Assembly: GCA_017624955.1 (NCBI GenBank)
Contig: JAGAMA010000001.1
Span: 62,001 to 126,000, forward strand
Origin: Alistipes sp.
GTDB lineage: Bacteria; Bacteroidota; Bacteroidia; Bacteroidales; Rikenellaceae
Direction: 5' to 3'
Length of the DNA: 64,000 bases
Made by a program: the position numbers and the translations under genes. The notes below the pieces were generated by a model. That model saw only the letters and a program-made list of their open reading frames with translations. It did not search any database and was not told the origin of the DNA. Shown piece by piece: positions 45,391 through 55,535 of this stretch (the first letter of the stretch is position 1; each line of letters opens with the position of its first letter).

Positions 45391-45465
45391 AAGGTGTCAC
45401 GGTGTCACGCTGTCACAGGGCGTGACACCTGTTACACCTGTGACACCTGTGACACCTGTGACACT
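45391..45465. repeat. GTGTCAC-unit hairpin, copy 2 (inverted)
   Basis: GGTGTCACGGTGTCACG leads to the core GTCACAGGGCGTGACAC, then CCTGTGACACCTGTGACA units. Its core is the reverse complement of copy 1. It ends about 35 bp before the stop of the S1 gene. Confidence 0.8.
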
Positions 45466-45501
45466 TTCAACGAAAGGCCGCTCAAGGGGGTGGTCGATAA
45501 T

Positions 45502-48213
45502 CTACTTCGGATCGCGGTCGTTACCGAGCAGCGCGACCCACACCACGCGCCTCTCCTGGTCGATCTTGGTGATCCGTGCCCGCAACGGGGCTTTGGGGAG
45601 CAAAAAGCCGCCACCCAAGGCGCGATAACGCGTCATCAGCGCCACGGGGTCCTTCACGCGAATAGAGGCATAATTAATGGTTTCGGAGAGTAAAATAATA
45701 TACTCCTTGCCCGTCGTCGGATCCTTGCGGGCGTGCAGCGTAACATAAATCTCCTGCTTTGCAAGACGTTGCAGGGGATCGGGCAACGTGCGACGGATCG
45801 AGAGCTGATAACTCTCCTTCTCCTCATTCACACCGCTTACGATCACCTCCACGCGGTCGCCCGCCTTATAGCGCGTATTCCAATCCGAGCCGATAAGGCC
45901 CCAGCCCAACTCATGACGCGGAACAAAGCCCCACGCGCCACCATCCAAATTCACACCGTAGCCCTTCGTATAGCTGCGTTGAATCGTGCCCCACACGCGC
46001 GCTCCGATTTTCAACTCGACGGGTTCAGCCGTCGCAATCGGCTGCGGCTCGGGGGCCTCGGAGGGCTCCTCAGCAGGCGCTTCCTGCTCGGCAACGGCCT
46101 CGACAGGAGGTTGCACCTCGGCGACTGCGGCAGCGGCACGCTCGGTCGGTTTTTTCAACAACAGATATTGGATCGAGGGATCGATCTTATCCACCTGCAA
46201 AAGGATGCGATCCCCCTTGGACGGCAGTGGCTCTTTCTCCCACACCTTACCCCTTGTCCACAGGCCCGTCAAGAATCCGCGGCAGCGCACCAACATACTG
46301 TTTACCGCTACGCGCACCACCTCAACCTCCACCTGCTCATCGGGCTGCAGATCACACACCTGATCCCACATCGAATCGATGCGCACGCTACGCCCCATGC
46401 GTGCCACATCCGACACGGGATTGTAGTTCAAACACTTCAAGTCATAGAGCACCTCCCCGACCTGATAAAGTCCCACAAACGAAAAATCGTTATGCAGGCC
46501 GAAGTCGGTACGCGTCAGGGTTGCCGATGCCCCTTGGCAATCCAGCAACAGCGCACTATCGGTCACCTGACGGACCACACCGCGGTAGGAACACCCTACC
46601 TGCAGCGCCGGATGGGGCACACGCGGGATACCGGGGTGCAAACCGGCATTGGTCAGCACGACAGGCATCGTGAAGCTCATTCCGAGCGCAATACACCTCT
46701 CCTCGGCAGGTTCGGCCTCGCCCTCGTCGGAGCTGCAACCCGTCTGCTGATAGTCGGCATACCACGCCTGCAAAATATCCTTCAGGAAATAGTAGTAGTG
46801 GTAATCATCGTAGCGCAGGACATAGTTCGCGCCCTCCTCGGCTACCACCGTAAAGGTCGCCTCATCGCCCTCATGCAGCGGGTAGCGCTCCGTAGCAAGC
46901 GCCACACGGCTCACCCACATCACCTCGGGCGCGGAATCGATCACCTGCACCTGCATCCGATCGCCCACCTTGACCAACAATTTGGGATCCACCTTGCCAA
47001 AGGCGTAAAGATCCTTGCGCAGGCTTGCCTTTCGGCCGCCGGGGGTCTCGAGCAAGATACCCTTATCATTCATGGCCAACACCGTAGCATCCACCACCTC
47101 GGCATCCTCCACGGGCGACACGTCCCAAATCGACGGGAAGGCGATCTGTTCGTTACGATCGATCGTGCGTAAATGTTCGAAGGCTTCGAGGCGTTTTGCG
47201 CCACACTGCCCGGCCGACAACGGAACGACAAACGCCGTTTCGTCGGGTTGCAAAATCGGGGTCATCGAGAAGCTGAAACGCTCCTTATCGGCATCGATAC
47301 CGGTTATATAGGCCGTAAAGGTTTGGGTGCGATCAATATTCTTGCGCTTCGGGAAAATGGCTCGATCCTCGGGTCTGAACCACGCCCAGCCGACACATCC
47401 GCGATACGAGAGCACCGCCAAATTGATCGACTTAAAGAGGCGCACGATGTGGGTCTGCACGGCACTGCCAATCGCCACATTCAGCAACGAGAAATCGGCC
47501 TCGCGCTCGTTGGGAATCGGATAGGAGAACTGGATCATCGTACCCGTAGCGCCATAGGCCAACGCACGCCAACGGCTTCCCACGGGATAGGCCTCGGCAA
47601 GGCTCTCCTTCCCCCACAACGACAACGGATACTCCTTCGTCGAGGCGATATAGCCACGATGGCCACGCCACTCCACCAAGATAGCAAGCGGGATGGGCAG
47701 GTCGCTCTTCACGACCGTGACGACCGCTTCGTTCCACTGCTTGAGGCCGACCTCCTCCAACGTGATGGTTCGCTCGGGAGCGGGATAGACCAAGTGCAGC
47801 TTTTGATTCTCCTTATCGGGCAACACGAGCAGCTCCTCATCGGCCATCAGGCGCAGCGTTTGATCAAATCGAAGCACCTCGCGTTTCATGCGAAACTTAC
47901 GATGCAGGAAGCGCGAAGCCATCGTATTGATCTGCTTGACGCGATCGTACGAATCCCGATACATCGGCATCGGCTGCGGATCCTCCTCCAGCTCCCAGGC
48001 CTGCGACTGATCGATCTCCACACGCTCCTGCTCCTGCTGCTGCTCCACGATCGGCTCGTCGATCTGTATCACCGTTCCGACCTTCTCATGGATCTCCTGC
48101 ACCGCGATCTGCTCCTGCAGGCCAAACGCCACATCAGCCGCCGAATTCGCACTTTTCGACTCGCCTCGGACAACGCCCCAAAACTCTTTGCTCTTCATCC
48201 TATTCAAACTCAT
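45502..48213 (-). CDS. Multi-S1/OB-domain protein, fourth gene of the NACHT operon
   Basis: A 903-residue protein. The last part holds a clear S1 RNA-binding domain at about residues 736-810 (GARVWGTIQRSYTKGYGVNL). Earlier strand-rich segments look like diverged S1/OB barrels, for example VVDATVLAMNDKGILLETPG near residue 370-390 and YRGVVRQVTDSALLLDCQG near 545-565. The N-terminal 100 residues are Gln/Glu-rich and probably disordered; a Pro/Ala/Glu linker (about 695-735) precedes the S1. No nuclease motif was seen. The ATG at 48213 overlaps the giant NTPase gene by 14 nt; another ATG at 48198 is possible. It probably binds RNA. Confidence 0.75.
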   Translation of the reverse strand: MSLNRMKSKEFWGVVRGESKSANSAADVAFGLQEQIAVQEIHEKVGTVIQIDEPIVEQQQEQERVEIDQSQAWELEEDPQPMPMYRDSYDRVKQINTMASRFLHRKFRMKREVLRFDQTLRLMADEELLVLPDKENQKLHLVYPAPERTITLEEVGLKQWNEAVVTVVKSDLPIPLAILVEWRGHRGYIASTKEYPLSLWGKESLAEAYPVGSRWRALAYGATGTMIQFSYPIPNEREADFSLLNVAIGSAVQTHIVRLFKSINLAVLSYRGCVGWAWFRPEDRAIFPKRKNIDRTQTFTAYITGIDADKERFSFSMTPILQPDETAFVVPLSAGQCGAKRLEAFEHLRTIDRNEQIAFPSIWDVSPVEDAEVVDATVLAMNDKGILLETPGGRKASLRKDLYAFGKVDPKLLVKVGDRMQVQVIDSAPEVMWVSRVALATERYPLHEGDEATFTVVAEEGANYVLRYDDYHYYYFLKDILQAWYADYQQTGCSSDEGEAEPAEERCIALGMSFTMPVVLTNAGLHPGIPRVPHPALQVGCSYRGVVRQVTDSALLLDCQGASATLTRTDFGLHNDFSFVGLYQVGEVLYDLKCLNYNPVSDVARMGRSVRIDSMWDQVCDLQPDEQVEVEVVRVAVNSMLVRCRGFLTGLWTRGKVWEKEPLPSKGDRILLQVDKIDPSIQYLLLKKPTERAAAAVAEVQPPVEAVAEQEAPAEEPSEAPEPQPIATAEPVELKIGARVWGTIQRSYTKGYGVNLDGGAWGFVPRHELGWGLIGSDWNTRYKAGDRVEVIVSGVNEEKESYQLSIRRTLPDPLQRLAKQEIYVTLHARKDPTTGKEYIILLSETINYASIRVKDPVALMTRYRALGGGFLLPKAPLRARITKIDQERRVVWVALLGNDRDPK

Positions 48214-51200
48214 TTAAGGATTCAACCATCTCGTTCTTCGCGAACGATTTATTCGACGCTCCGCCTTGCCAATTTTTGGGAGGTGCAGATGGTACATACG
48301 ACACATAATTCACGCGCTTGTTCTCGATCGCAAAGCGCGGCACATAACGGCAGCGATCGCCCACCTTCAGGGCGTGGAACGAAGCCCACTTCCACGAGTT
48401 GGGATCGCCATACTCCTTCGACATGCGCATCGAAACACGCACGTTGGATAGCACATCGTGACCAAGCAGGACGACAAAGCCGTTCTGATCGGTCGTTATC
48501 TGGTCAATCTCGGCCTGACGATAGGCCGACTCGATATAAGACACCCGCAGGGCCAACGGTCGATTCTTATAGCGGACATTATTGTTGCGCGAGGGGAAGA
48601 ACCACACCGAATCGTAGTACGAGGGGGTGTAGTCATCAGCCCCGTAATGGTAGTAGTAATCGACATCCTTCGGGCAGGCCTCCTGATGGCGCATACTATC
48701 GGCGTACGACACCATGGGACGTATATAGGCATCCTGCTGACCATGTTTGACGGTCATCACCAGGCCGCGCAGGTAGCCCAACTTACGCGAAGGTCGATGC
48801 GGCTCGGGCAGGAGCGTCAGCTTGTGGTTATACTCCACCAACACCATATCGCCGCTGCGCAGCTCCCGACCCTTGGGCAGATCACCCGAAACGACCATCC
48901 GCCCGACTAAACGGGGATTTGAATCGGGCACATAGACCGCAGCAAGGGTTGCCGAGGCGTACGACACCACACCCACCATCAGCCGCTGCTCGGGATTGTT
49001 CAGTTGCAGGTAGCGATCCAGGATCAGGTAGGAGCGACTCTTGGCCATAAAGAAGGTAACGAAACTCTCATCGAAGCGATCCACCTCCTTCAACTCGGCG
49101 ATCAACAAATCACAAATCGAGGCGTGGTAACGCTTCGGCGTGGCCACATCGATCAAAGGCGTAATACGAGGTACGCCCACCTTCACGGGTCGGGTGCACG
49201 CCTCATCGACATAGAAATAGAGCGTACCCCGATCGTTCGGACGATGAATCGAGCCATCGGCATCCACCGTACGCAACGTGCAGTAGTGCTCCTGCGCACA
49301 GGCAGCGAGCTGCACGGCAAAGGGCTGTTCAAACTGATCGAGACGATACCACAAGTGGTCGATGCGGTCGGTCGGTCGAGGAATCAGAATCTCCCCTCGG
49401 CCGATCCAACGATACGGCAGCGCCGCCAGGCGATATTGGCGCGCCACGCTCTTCGCACTCTCGGCCTGCTCACGCAATCGATTCACCACCGGATGATGAC
49501 TCCACAGCTCAAAGGTCAATCCCTCGGCCGTCATCCGCTTAATCGACTCCAACGGCTGATCCATCGACACATGCAGCAACTCGTAATGCGCTTCCGAGGG
49601 TGTCGGCACACCATTCAGCGCGAAGATTCGGTCGTTAAAACGCACCTGCTGCGCGGCAAGGGCCTCCATAAAGGCCTCCTTCGACAGCCCCTTGACATTG
49701 GGTTGAATCAACCGCACGCTCTTTTGCTCACCGCGCACGAAGGGAATGGCCTCGTTTGCCTCCCCCACATACATCACACCACTCAACGGCAACGAGCCGA
49801 ACGACTCCGGCAGCTCTCCCTCCAGCACCCACGCTGCACGATGGACATGGGATAAAATATGCATAAAGCGGGTCGGGTGCTCCGCCTCGTGCAGGAAGAG
49901 CCGCGTATAATCGGCATACTTCGGTTGCTTGGGCAGCACCACCCAGACCGTCTTATCGTTAGCCTGGCAGCAGAGAGCCTGTGTCAGTTGATTGCGCAAA
50001 CTGCGCATACCGCGACGAATACGCAGCTTCTCCACCTGCTTGCTGTCCGTTCCGAAGAAACTTACCACGCCCTCCAACGGAACGGCATCATAGTCGATGC
50101 GCTTGACCGACTGCAAGGTCAGGATCGAAAGCTGGTTATTGGGGATCATGTAGCGCCCCATCTCAAAGCGCAGGTAGCAATCCTTCACTTTGCAGCGGGC
50201 ACCATGCAACAGCTGCTTCAAATTGCCCTTCTTCCAAGCCGTGATCCACTCCTCGGAGACGACACGCAGCGTGTGGCTATGCTGATTCGAGATGGCAAAA
50301 TGGTAGGGAATCTGTTGGGGCTGACCCTCGCCATAGAGCAACACCACGCCACACACAGGCAGCGTAACGGCCACCTGCGAACGGAACGTAAGTTCGATAA
50401 AGCCCTGCGTCTGGGGTGCGGACTGCTTCACCACAAAGCGGTTCTCGCCCACCGTGCACTGCAACTCCTCCAACTCGTTGTGCACCGTCTCGGTCAGCAG
50501 CAACAGGTTCTGCTTATCAAATCCTAAAACACTATATTTCAGTTGGTTGTTCTTGTCAATAAAGGCATAGGGCACATCTTTGTTGTTGGTAATACTCAAC
50601 GTACCACTCATCTCAAGTTCACGCGCCACATTCTCCATCTCGACCTCGATGTAGGTCATACGGCGAATCTCATTCAGCAGACCGGCATAGCGCCCCTCCG
50701 TATCATGCTGATCGCCCAGCAGCACACGCGCACCTTTGAGGTGGGCTTTACTCGACTCCAACCACGCAATCTGCCCTTTTTGGAACAGATGCAGGAAGCG
50801 GGCATCGGATGCTTCATCCACCGCCAGGCGCTGCCACTCGTAATCGATCCCGTAACGAGCACCATTTTCGAGTACGCAGATAATCTTACCGCGTTGCGGC
50901 AATACCGTTTCACGCGGGCAGTGCACCTCCAATACGCGCCCCGCGCCATCGGCCATGCGCACACGACTGATCTTGCCTGCGCCCAAGCCGGCAAGGGTAA
51001 ATTTGCGCTGCTCCAACGTGCGCGACAAGACCTTATTCGTACCAAGGCGCAAAACCTTTTCATCCGCCCAACCCAAGATTGTATAGGGGATAGCTATCTG
51101 CGTTTCACGCTGTGCGGCATCGACACGGCTCAAGGTCACACGGCGGAAAAGTTCGGGCGAGTGATAATAGGGCGTACGCACCTCACAATCGGGCAACACA

Positions 51201-54200
51201 CCCACCCCGTCGGCGCCGACCAACAAGCAACGACCATGCACATTGGGCAGGGGATCATCCGCCTGCAGACGCAAGGTCAGGGTGCGATGCGGCTCATAAA
51301 GGGTACGCGACGGTTGCTGCACAAAGCGGCAGGCAATCTCTCCGATTTGCAATGCGCGCTGATTTTTATACCAACCATACACCCGATAGGCCTGTGTTTC
51401 ATTGGTCAAGACAATACGCAAACCATCATCCAGGTATCGTTCGGCCACATAGGGCAACGGCTCAACCTCGCCTTCGGCCATCAACTCGCCTTCGAGCGGC
51501 AGGGTTGTATGCTCCTCAACCGCCTCCAGCCAATAGGTCGAAGTGCGCTCATAGGTCATCTGATCACGCACGACCTCATAGCGCAACACCGCATCGTCCG
51601 CACCGCGGAACAGCCACGCCGATTTGTCGAAATCGCCTTGCAGGTCGGGAATCGAGATCGTAAAGGAGCGGAAGTCGCGCGACAGAATCCGATAGCGCAC
51701 ACCATCCGTCTCCTTCATCTCGGAGAATTGGTATTGACAATCGAGAATCGAGGGATCGAAGTGTTTTTGCTGAATCTCGGCAGGGATATACTGCAACGGG
51801 AAGAGGTCGAGAATGGCAATGGCAAATTCGGTCTTCGACTTTTCCCCTTCGGCCAAGCGATAGATACCCTTCCGATTCCACAAGAAGTCGGCCATCGGAG
51901 CCAGGTCATAGCACTGCCTGAAGAGGAAGAAACGAACCAACCGACGGCGCAACATCATCGGCATCATCTCGATCAGCTCCTCCGAGAAGAGCAGCTCGGC
52001 CACCTGCGGATCCTGCTCCCAGCGACGCAACAATTTCGAGAGTTGCTGGGTGAAGAAGCCCGTCAGCAGCTTCGTTTGAAGGTGTTGGCGGATATAGGCC
52101 GTATTATCGGAATAGAGCAACAGCGTCTGGGCATCGGAGCGAACCTCGAGCCGTGCATCCTGCTCCATCTGCTCGAAGAAGGCGCGACGATCCTTCTCGG
52201 TCAGAGACTGGAACAGCATGCGCTTATAGAGGAAGAGCTCGCTGCTGTAGGTCTTAACCGTACGCCCCGACTTGACCATCGGAAGCTGCTCAATGGCACG
52301 ATTCAACAGCTCATAGAGCGCCTCATAATCGGTCGTCGTGAGCATCATCTCGCGGTAGAGCAAACGGGCCGCAACGAGATTGGGCACACCGATTCCATGC
52401 ATGTTCCATGTCGGGTACAGATCGCGTTCCACCAGCCAGAAGCGCAACCAGAAGCGATCCAGCAACCGCTCGACGATGCGCTCCGAGAGGAGCATACCGA
52501 ACATCGAGAAGAGCTGACGTACCATCGGAAGGCCCTCCTCATAGGTCGGCCTGCTCATTGCATACGCGCGTGCATAATTCAGCACCAACGCCTCCACCAG
52601 ATCGCGTGCCGTGAGTTTGCCTATAACGCTATACCCCGAGCGTTCGCTCTTCGTCAGCTCCTTCTGCAACGGAAGTCGTGCCACGAGGCGCGCGGCCAAC
52701 GGCAGGAGCGGATTCATCGGCGGCACCTCACCCACGCGGACCTCCACATCGTATTTCTCCTCGGCAGAGCGTCGATAGATATGCATAAAGGCCGCATCGG
52801 GTAGTTGGGGCGTTTCGCCCAAGGCCAAGAGATCGCTCACAAAGCTCAGAATCGCTTTCCGCTTGTTGGTCACCAGCTTACCCAGCAGATCGACACACAT
52901 CTGCAACATATCGTAGTGCTGCTCGAAGGCCGTGGCACTATCCACGACGATTTCGCGCAAGAGTTTCTCGGCTTCGGGAGCCTTTGCCGCATTAACCATC
53001 GCCTCGGCATAGCGCTGATGAAGTCGCTTGGCACAATAGAACTCCATGAACGAGTCGTGATAGAAACTCACGGTTTGTGTCACTTCATCGACCTTCAGAA
53101 TCTGCAGACGGGAGAGCAACTGCACCAAATCGCTGGGCCCTTTACCACCGGTACATACATGGCACTTACGGACTACTTCCCGCTCGATTTGGCGACCGTA
53201 GATCTGACTATGCACAGCCAAATCGCCCAACATATTGACACAATCCTCGCGCAGGTCGATCGATTGGCGCAGCTCGGGATCACGCGCCGTATTTTCATTC
53301 TCCAACACCTCGGCAAAGAATCGCATATAGAGCTCGCCTCGGCTGCTGATGCCGTGGGCATCGGCATTGGAGAGCACCTCGACGATCATCTTCAGGTGCA
53401 TCGGATTGGTCGCCAGCTTGGTCAAATCGGCATCGTCATCGATCTTATCGCGGATGGCGCGTTGCCACTCGGGATGCTCGTCGCCATTCGGATTGCTTTG
53501 TGCCAGGAATTGGTCGATGAGCAGACTATTCAACGGAGCAACCTCATACTTGGCACACTCCGAAAAATGGTTGCTGACGCGCGCAAACTCCACGATACGC
53601 CCCGTGAAGAGGTAGTGGTTATTCGGGTATTGACGGACATAATCCAACAATGGGGTCAGCTCCATGCCCTGCTGCAACTCATTCAGACCATCGAACAGGA
53701 AGAGCACACGCCCCTGATCGACCAGCGACTGGAGGTAGTTACCGATTGCCGACTTAAGCTCTTCGCTATCGTACGAACGCTTCAGGCTGGTTACCGCCTC
53801 GAAGAGGTAATCGAAGATCTTCTTGTTGGGGCGCATCTCGCTCACGCGAATCAGCACGGGCAACATCGCCAGATCCGAGAGTGAGTTTTCACGCCAATTG
53901 CAAGCCTCCTCGAGCAGGATGCGGTCGAGCATCGTACTCTTACCCGAACCCGAGCCACCGAGCACACAGCAACAGGCATTTTCGCTAATCACATCGCGCG
54001 GATGGAGCTCCGCCTCTGCCAAAACGACATTGTCGTTTACCTCCTCGCCATTATCATCCTCTTCGTCGTCATCCTCCTTATCGTCCTCTTTCCACTCGAG
54101 GAGCATACTCTCCACCTCGGCTACCAGCTGCTCCTTACGACGGGCTACCGCCTCCTCGATGTGCTCGACATAGGTTTCGCGCACATACTTCTCCGCCTCG

Positions 54201-54940
54201 GCCGTGAGATCTGTCTGCCGACGGGGCGACAGTGTTGTCGTAGGAGCTGTGCCCACCAACGCCTGCAGGGGATCGTACCAATAATCCACTATCGCCAAGA
54301 AGACCGAAAGCAGACAACGATAGACTGCGGACTGATTTTGTTCCAAAATTACAAAGCCATGGTCTTTGATATTACGCGACTCGACACTAACTTTTACAGC
54401 CGATTTTAGCTCTTTTTTGGAGGGATCAACAGCCCCTCTTCGACCCTCAATGGCAGGCAACGCAATATACTTCAAATCCCCATAAGCTGCTACCAATTGG
54501 CCATTGAGCAGCGGGGCCAGAGTCAGTTTGTTGCCATCCACACCGGGCACTCGTTTCGTACCCTCAAGACAAGCGCACTCCTCACCGTCAATCACCATCT
54601 TCCGATCGGCATAGAGTGCCTTATAAAGGCATCGCAGAAACGACTCCAACGTATCAGGAATAGCATCCACCGTGGTGTCCGACATCAAATTATTCCAAAA
54701 AGCCTCATCGCGAAAAGAGGGAACTTTACCTTGAACCTCAAGGCGTTGATCAATACACCAATGCCTGAATCGAGCCAAAAGATCCAACAAATCCTCCACG
54801 GCGTGATCCAAACACCGATCATAAGATTCCAACCTGATTGGCATACGATCATCTTCAAACAAAAGGAACAGTTTCTTCTGCGACAACTCTTTATAGAGGT
54901 CACAGATCTCTTGTAGTTCTTGGGGTGTAGGTCGTTTCAT
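48200..54940 (-). CDS. Giant NACHT-type STAND NTPase
   Basis: A 2246-residue protein. Residues 1-230 are an unrecognised, mostly helical N-terminal region. A charged coiled segment ends in a highly acidic linker (about 282-305). The NTPase follows: Walker A VLGGSGSGKST at about 326-336, Walker B RVLFLFDGLNEL at about 411-422 and a sensor-like YLFTGRIVEF near 443-452, all typical of NACHT. A helical region extends to about residue 1000. The remaining about 1200 residues are rich in beta strands, resembling OB- or S1-like units, without standard LRR, WD40 or TPR repeats. STAND proteins are ligand-triggered switches. The ATG at 54940 is preferred to the TTG at 54973. Confidence 0.82.
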   Translation of the reverse strand: MKRPTPQELQEICDLYKELSQKKLFLLFEDDRMPIRLESYDRCLDHAVEDLLDLLARFRHWCIDQRLEVQGKVPSFRDEAFWNNLMSDTTVDAIPDTLESFLRCLYKALYADRKMVIDGEECACLEGTKRVPGVDGNKLTLAPLLNGQLVAAYGDLKYIALPAIEGRRGAVDPSKKELKSAVKVSVESRNIKDHGFVILEQNQSAVYRCLLSVFLAIVDYWYDPLQALVGTAPTTTLSPRRQTDLTAEAEKYVRETYVEHIEEAVARRKEQLVAEVESMLLEWKEDDKEDDDEEDDNGEEVNDNVVLAEAELHPRDVISENACCCVLGGSGSGKSTMLDRILLEEACNWRENSLSDLAMLPVLIRVSEMRPNKKIFDYLFEAVTSLKRSYDSEELKSAIGNYLQSLVDQGRVLFLFDGLNELQQGMELTPLLDYVRQYPNNHYLFTGRIVEFARVSNHFSECAKYEVAPLNSLLIDQFLAQSNPNGDEHPEWQRAIRDKIDDDADLTKLATNPMHLKMIVEVLSNADAHGISSRGELYMRFFAEVLENENTARDPELRQSIDLREDCVNMLGDLAVHSQIYGRQIEREVVRKCHVCTGGKGPSDLVQLLSRLQILKVDEVTQTVSFYHDSFMEFYCAKRLHQRYAEAMVNAAKAPEAEKLLREIVVDSATAFEQHYDMLQMCVDLLGKLVTNKRKAILSFVSDLLALGETPQLPDAAFMHIYRRSAEEKYDVEVRVGEVPPMNPLLPLAARLVARLPLQKELTKSERSGYSVIGKLTARDLVEALVLNYARAYAMSRPTYEEGLPMVRQLFSMFGMLLSERIVERLLDRFWLRFWLVERDLYPTWNMHGIGVPNLVAARLLYREMMLTTTDYEALYELLNRAIEQLPMVKSGRTVKTYSSELFLYKRMLFQSLTEKDRRAFFEQMEQDARLEVRSDAQTLLLYSDNTAYIRQHLQTKLLTGFFTQQLSKLLRRWEQDPQVAELLFSEELIEMMPMMLRRRLVRFFLFRQCYDLAPMADFLWNRKGIYRLAEGEKSKTEFAIAILDLFPLQYIPAEIQQKHFDPSILDCQYQFSEMKETDGVRYRILSRDFRSFTISIPDLQGDFDKSAWLFRGADDAVLRYEVVRDQMTYERTSTYWLEAVEEHTTLPLEGELMAEGEVEPLPYVAERYLDDGLRIVLTNETQAYRVYGWYKNQRALQIGEIACRFVQQPSRTLYEPHRTLTLRLQADDPLPNVHGRCLLVGADGVGVLPDCEVRTPYYHSPELFRRVTLSRVDAAQRETQIAIPYTILGWADEKVLRLGTNKVLSRTLEQRKFTLAGLGAGKISRVRMADGAGRVLEVHCPRETVLPQRGKIICVLENGARYGIDYEWQRLAVDEASDARFLHLFQKGQIAWLESSKAHLKGARVLLGDQHDTEGRYAGLLNEIRRMTYIEVEMENVARELEMSGTLSITNNKDVPYAFIDKNNQLKYSVLGFDKQNLLLLTETVHNELEELQCTVGENRFVVKQSAPQTQGFIELTFRSQVAVTLPVCGVVLLYGEGQPQQIPYHFAISNQHSHTLRVVSEEWITAWKKGNLKQLLHGARCKVKDCYLRFEMGRYMIPNNQLSILTLQSVKRIDYDAVPLEGVVSFFGTDSKQVEKLRIRRGMRSLRNQLTQALCCQANDKTVWVVLPKQPKYADYTRLFLHEAEHPTRFMHILSHVHRAAWVLEGELPESFGSLPLSGVMYVGEANEAIPFVRGEQKSVRLIQPNVKGLSKEAFMEALAAQQVRFNDRIFALNGVPTPSEAHYELLHVSMDQPLESIKRMTAEGLTFELWSHHPVVNRLREQAESAKSVARQYRLAALPYRWIGRGEILIPRPTDRIDHLWYRLDQFEQPFAVQLAACAQEHYCTLRTVDADGSIHRPNDRGTLYFYVDEACTRPVKVGVPRITPLIDVATPKRYHASICDLLIAELKEVDRFDESFVTFFMAKSRSYLILDRYLQLNNPEQRLMVGVVSYASATLAAVYVPDSNPRLVGRMVVSGDLPKGRELRSGDMVLVEYNHKLTLLPEPHRPSRKLGYLRGLVMTVKHGQQDAYIRPMVSYADSMRHQEACPKDVDYYYHYGADDYTPSYYDSVWFFPSRNNNVRYKNRPLALRVSYIESAYRQAEIDQITTDQNGFVVLLGHDVLSNVRVSMRMSKEYGDPNSWKWASFHALKVGDRCRYVPRFAIENKRVNYVSYVPSAPPKNWQGGASNKSFAKNEMVESLNEFE

Positions 54941-54979
54941 CGGGTCAGTTATTTGACGGTAGGTAGTGATCAAAAAAAG

Positions 54980-55534
54980 TCAGTCGTTATCTCGTATAAA
55001 AAGGTGGGTCTGCCAATAGGGATCGGGCGTTTCACCCGGACGGGACAGCTTCGGGGCTGCTTCGCCCGCAAAGAGCGAAATGAAGGTAAAGGCGGGGGTA
55101 CTCCCCTCCAGGATCAGTTGGCACTCATCGGTCGAAAACATACGCTCGGAAAGCACGGTACGCACCTCGCAACCATCGCGCAATTCGGTGCGAATCGTGG
55201 CGCGCTCCTCCTCGGTCAATGCCTCCTCGGCCACCACACGCGAAGTGCCGATCGGAGCATTCAACCGAAAGCTCAATCGCAGACGACCATCCGCCTCACT
55301 CGCTTGGCTAAATCGGTCGGGGTACTGTGCCACCAAACGGCTTACCGCCTCACGAGGCGAGCGGGCAAACGCGCCATCGAACTTCGAGCCGACACGCCGG
55401 CATTGCTCCTCGATACGGGACTCCTCATAGCCCCCTCGGCGCAACTCCTCAAGCAACGCTTCGTCGGGTTGCTCGAAATGCGACAGGCTATGAAACAAGG
55501 CCCACAGCGGATAGTGGATCGAGATCGGCTCCAT
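54980..55534 (-). CDS. Unknown 184-residue protein of the NACHT operon
   Basis: A soluble protein with helical, charged sequence (for example LLEELRRGGYEESRIEEQC near residues 27-45) followed by strands (GRLRLSFRLNAPIG) and a C-terminal half with FTFISLFAGEAAP. No motif was recognised. It has no signal peptide or membrane helix. It begins 1 nt after the stop of the membrane gene and ends about 40 nt before the NTPase ATG, so it belongs to the operon. It may be an adaptor between the membrane protein and the NTPase, but that is a guess. Confidence 0.65.
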   Translation of the reverse strand: MEPISIHYPLWALFHSLSHFEQPDEALLEELRRGGYEESRIEEQCRRVGSKFDGAFARSPREAVSRLVAQYPDRFSQASEADGRLRLSFRLNAPIGTSRVVAEEALTEEERATIRTELRDGCEVRTVLSERMFSTDECQLILEGSTPAFTFISLFAGEAAPKLSRPGETPDPYWQTHLFIRDND

Positions 55535-55535
55535 G

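Noticed and set aside
44677-45465. CRISPR array
   Set aside because: Units are 9-10 nt, without spacers of constant length, and no cas genes are near.
50543-53884. Long plus-strand frames opposite the NACHT NTPase
   Set aside because: They are antisense shadows; the minus-strand product has clear Walker motifs.
54941-54973. TTG start extending the NACHT protein by 11 residues
   Set aside because: The ATG at 54940 is a normal start codon and nothing supports the extension.
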